From Heterohyrax brucei (taxonomy: Eukaryota; Chordata; Mammalia; Hyracoidea; Procaviidae), in assembly GCA_028571685.1 (NCBI GenBank), contig CM053158.1:58744001-58808000 (forward strand): a DNA stretch of 64,000 nt, read 5' to 3'. Each line of letters begins with the position of its first letter. Position 1 is the stretch's first letter. Below are positions 61,190 to 64,000 of this stretch, in pieces. The notes below the pieces were generated by a model. That model was not told the origin of the DNA. It worked only from the letters and a program-made list of their open reading frames with translations, and made no database searches. A program made the translations under genes and the position numbers.

Positions 61190-61720
61190 TTTCTCAATCT
61201 AGAACACTTGTACCCTTAATGGGCATGCATTGTTTTGCCAGCAGATCTTCCCGTCACCCTCCCACCCCACATCATTCCAAGCACATTCATGTGTAAACCT
61301 CTCAGTGGCAAGTAGCACAAAGATTCATTTTGAATCTCTAACACCTTGAAAAGTGTCCAGTCCATGACAGGCATTTTAAACATATCTGATAGAAGACAGT
61401 ACCAATGGATATTTGCTGCACTGGAGGTAATGCATGCTTCAGTAGAAGTAAGGTTGATAATCAGCCAGTACACTAACCCTTCCATTCCAACCCATGGAAC
61501 ATCCCCATTTGAACCAGCTCTCAGTCTCTGGATCCCAGACCTCTGCATCATCCCGTAACCGAAGAGCAACTCCCAGCACTCTTGGACCCTGCTCAGCATT
61601 CCAGCTGACATCAGTTCTGACTGGTCCATACTTTAATGCCCACTGGCCAATAAATAATTTTACTATACCCTGGGTATAGGAAACCTCACCTGAGTACATC
61701 CAGACTACTGACTTTGCCTC
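61190..61720 (-). other. GC-richer segment with overlapping open frames, identity unknown
   Basis: The minus strand has two overlapping open frames, 61439-61699 (86 codons) and 61216-61629 (137 codons). I do not recognise either. The stretch is more GC-rich than the surrounding intron and matches no repeat I know. It could be an old unclassified repeat or a processed-pseudogene scrap. It is not an SLC25A26 exon, as no carrier motif is present. Confidence 0.35.
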
Positions 61721-61818
61721 AGTGGCTTACTCATTTTCATAAATATGAACAATAAAGAATTGGTCAAATCAGAAGGAACTGTGCAGAAAGGCACAGCTAA
61801 GAACGGGACAGTATTTCT

Positions 61819-61880
61819 CTCTGTTGCATACAGGGTCACTGTGGGTAAAAACTGACTCAATGGCATGTAACAACAACTAT
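61819..61880 (+). mobile_element. AfroSINE 3' fragment
   Basis: tacagggtcactgtgggtaa and aatggcatgtaacaacaact; only the last 60 bp, with the RTE-like tail. Confidence 0.8.
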
Positions 61881-62094
61881 ACATGGTGAGAAAAGTGGAG
61901 AATTTTCCTTAATGACATGTAGCAAAACAGAAGCAGTATGAAGAACTTTAACAAAACTATTTCACAAACAGTGCATACAAACTCAAAAAGGTTTGTCTAT
62001 TTTTTATCTATATTCTCGTAAGTCCTAATCAGAGATCACCACCTAATTTGTATATTACATAAGGCTCTGTTTTTGCAACATTACATGGCTTAAA

Positions 62095-62290
62095 AGCAAG
62101 GGTAGGCAAACTTTTTATGTAAAAGACCAAATAGGAAACATTTCACACTGTGCAAGCCATATGGTCCCTGTCACAAATGCCCAACTTAACTGTTATAACA
62201 CAAACTGCAACCATAGATAATACGTAATGGAATGGTATGTGTTTCAGTAAAACGTTATAAAAGCAGGCAGCAGCTTGCCTGTTTAGCAAC
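62095..62290 (+). mobile_element. hAT-Charlie type nonautonomous element
   Basis: ggcaaactttttatgtaaaa, gtgcaagccatatggtccct and accatagataatacgtaatg match the copies at 4622 and 24718. The far end is decayed. Confidence 0.72.
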
Positions 62291-62876
62291 TCTTCTTTGG
62301 TACAACCACTTGCAAGAACAGAATGGGCAGAGTATAGTTGAAGCATCAGTACTCTGGATACAAGTGGCAAAGATGCATGTGATTTTAGAAGTCATGGAGT
62401 TAACTAACATGGACATATCACCTCTAAAGGGCAGCTAAAAAGTAACGATGCTTTATGCTGATGCACTACAACAGATGCCTCAAGTTCTTTTTCTCCCAAA
62501 TCTAACCTACAAAACAAGATGATATGATTTCTAGTTCTCCATTTATCAAACATTCGAATGCTTGTTTGCAAAGATACTGCAACTTAGGCCTTTCTAGCAC
62601 AGTCAGCTTTCCACTCACTGTCAGCCTTCAAGACTGGACAGACAAGGCAGCCTGATTTGCCAGGCTAAGGAGCTTGGAATTTAGTCAACAAGCTATGCAA
62701 ATAACTGAAAAAATTTACACAGAGGACTGAAAACCTGGACTTCAGGTATGTCCCATAGAACAGGTAGGGAACAGACAGAAGGGAAAGGCAAGAAGCAGAG
62801 GAGGCGGCAGGAGATAAGTTACAGGATTTCTACAATAGTTCTCCAAAAAACAACTAGTAATGAACACAGCTCAATC
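62291..62876. other. Unique intron sequence
   Basis: Nothing recognised. Confidence 0.5.
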
Positions 62877-63064
62877 ATAGTTGTTAGGTGCTGTCCACTT
62901 AAATTTCACGGGTGGCAGTATAAAAGCATCTCAGAGGGTTTTCTTGGCTGTAATCTTTATGAAAGCAGATCACTACGTCTTTCTCCTGCTGATCACCAGG
63001 TGGGTTCAAAGCACCAAGCTTTTGATTAGCAGCCAAGTTCTTATTCATTTGTGTCAGCAGGGCT
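62877..63064 (-). mobile_element. AfroSINE, long form with RTE-like tail
   Basis: Starts tagttgttaggtgctgtcc (reverse of the cacctaacaac tail), contains gtaatctttatgaaagcaga, ends gtgtcagcagggctc. Confidence 0.85.
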
Positions 63065-64000
63065 CAAAATTCGAGGAAAAGTCAGGAGTAATAAGGGACA
63101 GGACCTGGTGACTCATAAAAAGTTAGGAGTGAAGGGAAAGAGAGATACTCCCAACTGTCTCATTTGAACGATGGATATTGGTTGGTGCCATTAAATGAAG
63201 TCCGGGATCAGAGCAGGGAAGAGCAGATTTGGAAGGAAAGTGGTTGTTCAGGTTGAGAAATTCTGAGTTGGAAAAGTCTATGGGACATGTAAGTGGTCAT
63301 GCCCAGCCATAAAATGAATATGTGGCTAGAAAACAACAGGACTGGATTCTGAAGACTTAGTATTAAAAATAATGCAGACTCTTTTTATGTTGGTTCTTTT
63401 ATATCGATCACATGTTGAAATGTCACCATGATGGGCATATGTAATTTAATAAAATATGCTGCAAAAACTCATTCTTGCTGTTACGTTTTACCTTTTTTTA
63501 AGTGACTAGTAGAAAGTTTAAGTTTACGTGTATGTCTTGCATTGTATTCCAGTGCTACTTTAAGGCTACTGGGATAGTTTACCATTCATTCACAGCAGGG
63601 GCACCCACTGGTGAAGGTGTCCAGCGTCCAGTGGCAGTTTAGTGGGCAGTGCCAGAGGCAGCATCTTAACCAGGCTGTTCCTAAGCTATGTGCTTGTTTG
63701 TGGTTCTTGCCCTGGCCCCCATTCCTTTTCAGTCCCTATGCCTGGTTCTCTAGTTTTCAGGCCGTCTAACTCTCCCCCACCACTGTTCTGAATCAGTAAC
63801 AGAAGCAAACAGCTTTTCTGAATACAAGTAACAGAACAGGGAACAGCAGCTTGGGCAACAAAGAACGCTGTAACTTATGTTACTTCAAAACACAGTTTGG
63901 GGCTGGGCAGGTCACATTCAGTGGGAGACCTCGGCAACATGAGCAAGAACCGGTGCCCTTCCTCCTTGTGCTCCTCCACCCTGGCTATACTGGCTTTTCA
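63065..64000. other. Unique intron sequence
   Basis: No recognised repeat. The last 400 bp are GC-richer, but no SLC25A26 exon or splice pair was found. Confidence 0.5.

Larger units (their letters stand above)
61062..64000 (-). other. SLC25A26: SLC25A26 upstream intron, partial
   Basis: This sequence lies 5' of the 105-bp exon on the minus strand. The preceding human segment (MKHMLAASAGE) is not visible, so the intron continues past the window end. It holds a SINE tail, a hAT element and an AfroSINE, and otherwise unique sequence. Confidence 0.75.

Noticed and set aside
63570-64000. GC-richer end of the window, considered as the upstream SLC25A26 exon
   Set aside because: No minus-strand reading resembles MKHMLAASAGE or FFITYEYVKWF.

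Overview
The window is ordinary nuclear DNA of a placental mammal, almost certainly a paenungulate afrotherian such as an elephant. It is AT-rich and has no operons or bacterial signals. It is packed with L1 elements carrying a characteristic 3' UTR, with about two dozen AfroSINE copies, and with RTE/BovB-like LINE pieces. This combination is known from elephants and their relatives. Species and family names are from memory; no database was searched.

The only host coding sequence I can support is two short exons on the minus strand, at 58824-58871 and 60957-61061. They encode consecutive parts of SLC25A26, the mitochondrial S-adenosylmethionine carrier. Both are in phase 0, have AG/GT splice sites, and lie 2,085 bp apart. 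The peptides include the second-repeat carrier signature (PSEVVKQR) and the following GIRGLYRG loop. The rest of the window therefore reads as SLC25A26 intron: at least 58.8 kb downstream of these exons and at least 2.9 kb upstream.

Layout: 1-4915 holds stacked L1 3' regions, one split by a solo LTR and another by a SINE and a hAT element. 4916-8299 is mostly unique intron with AfroSINEs and a split MER20. 8300-11047 is a minus-strand 5'-truncated L1 with an 8-bp target duplication. 12320-16345 is an old LTR cut open by an L1 that has its 5' end but no 3' end. 16538-20040 holds L1 3'-UTR pieces, MER5A, SINEs and MIR. 20041-29269 is mostly unique intron with an RTE fragment, a hAT element and one L1 3' end. 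29270-34017 is a dense SINE cluster over old L1 and MIR. 34921-40031 holds old L1, RTE and MIR remnants. 40032-42474 is unique. 42762-53672 is a pile-up of at least six L1 pieces plus an LTR, including one L1 with 5' UTR, ORF1, ORF2 and 3' UTR but a deletion in ORF2. 55183-58118 is a minus-strand L1 just downstream of the 48-bp exon, and 59418-60018 is a plus-strand L1 3' UTR just upstream of it.

I found no complete gene, tRNA or rRNA gene, CRISPR array or other new system. The observations most worth checking are the inverted L1 pair around the 48-nt SLC25A26 exon, the 3'-truncated L1, three different AfroSINE-type 3' tails (one shared with the local RTE LINE), and recurring antisense reading frames in the L1 3' UTR.
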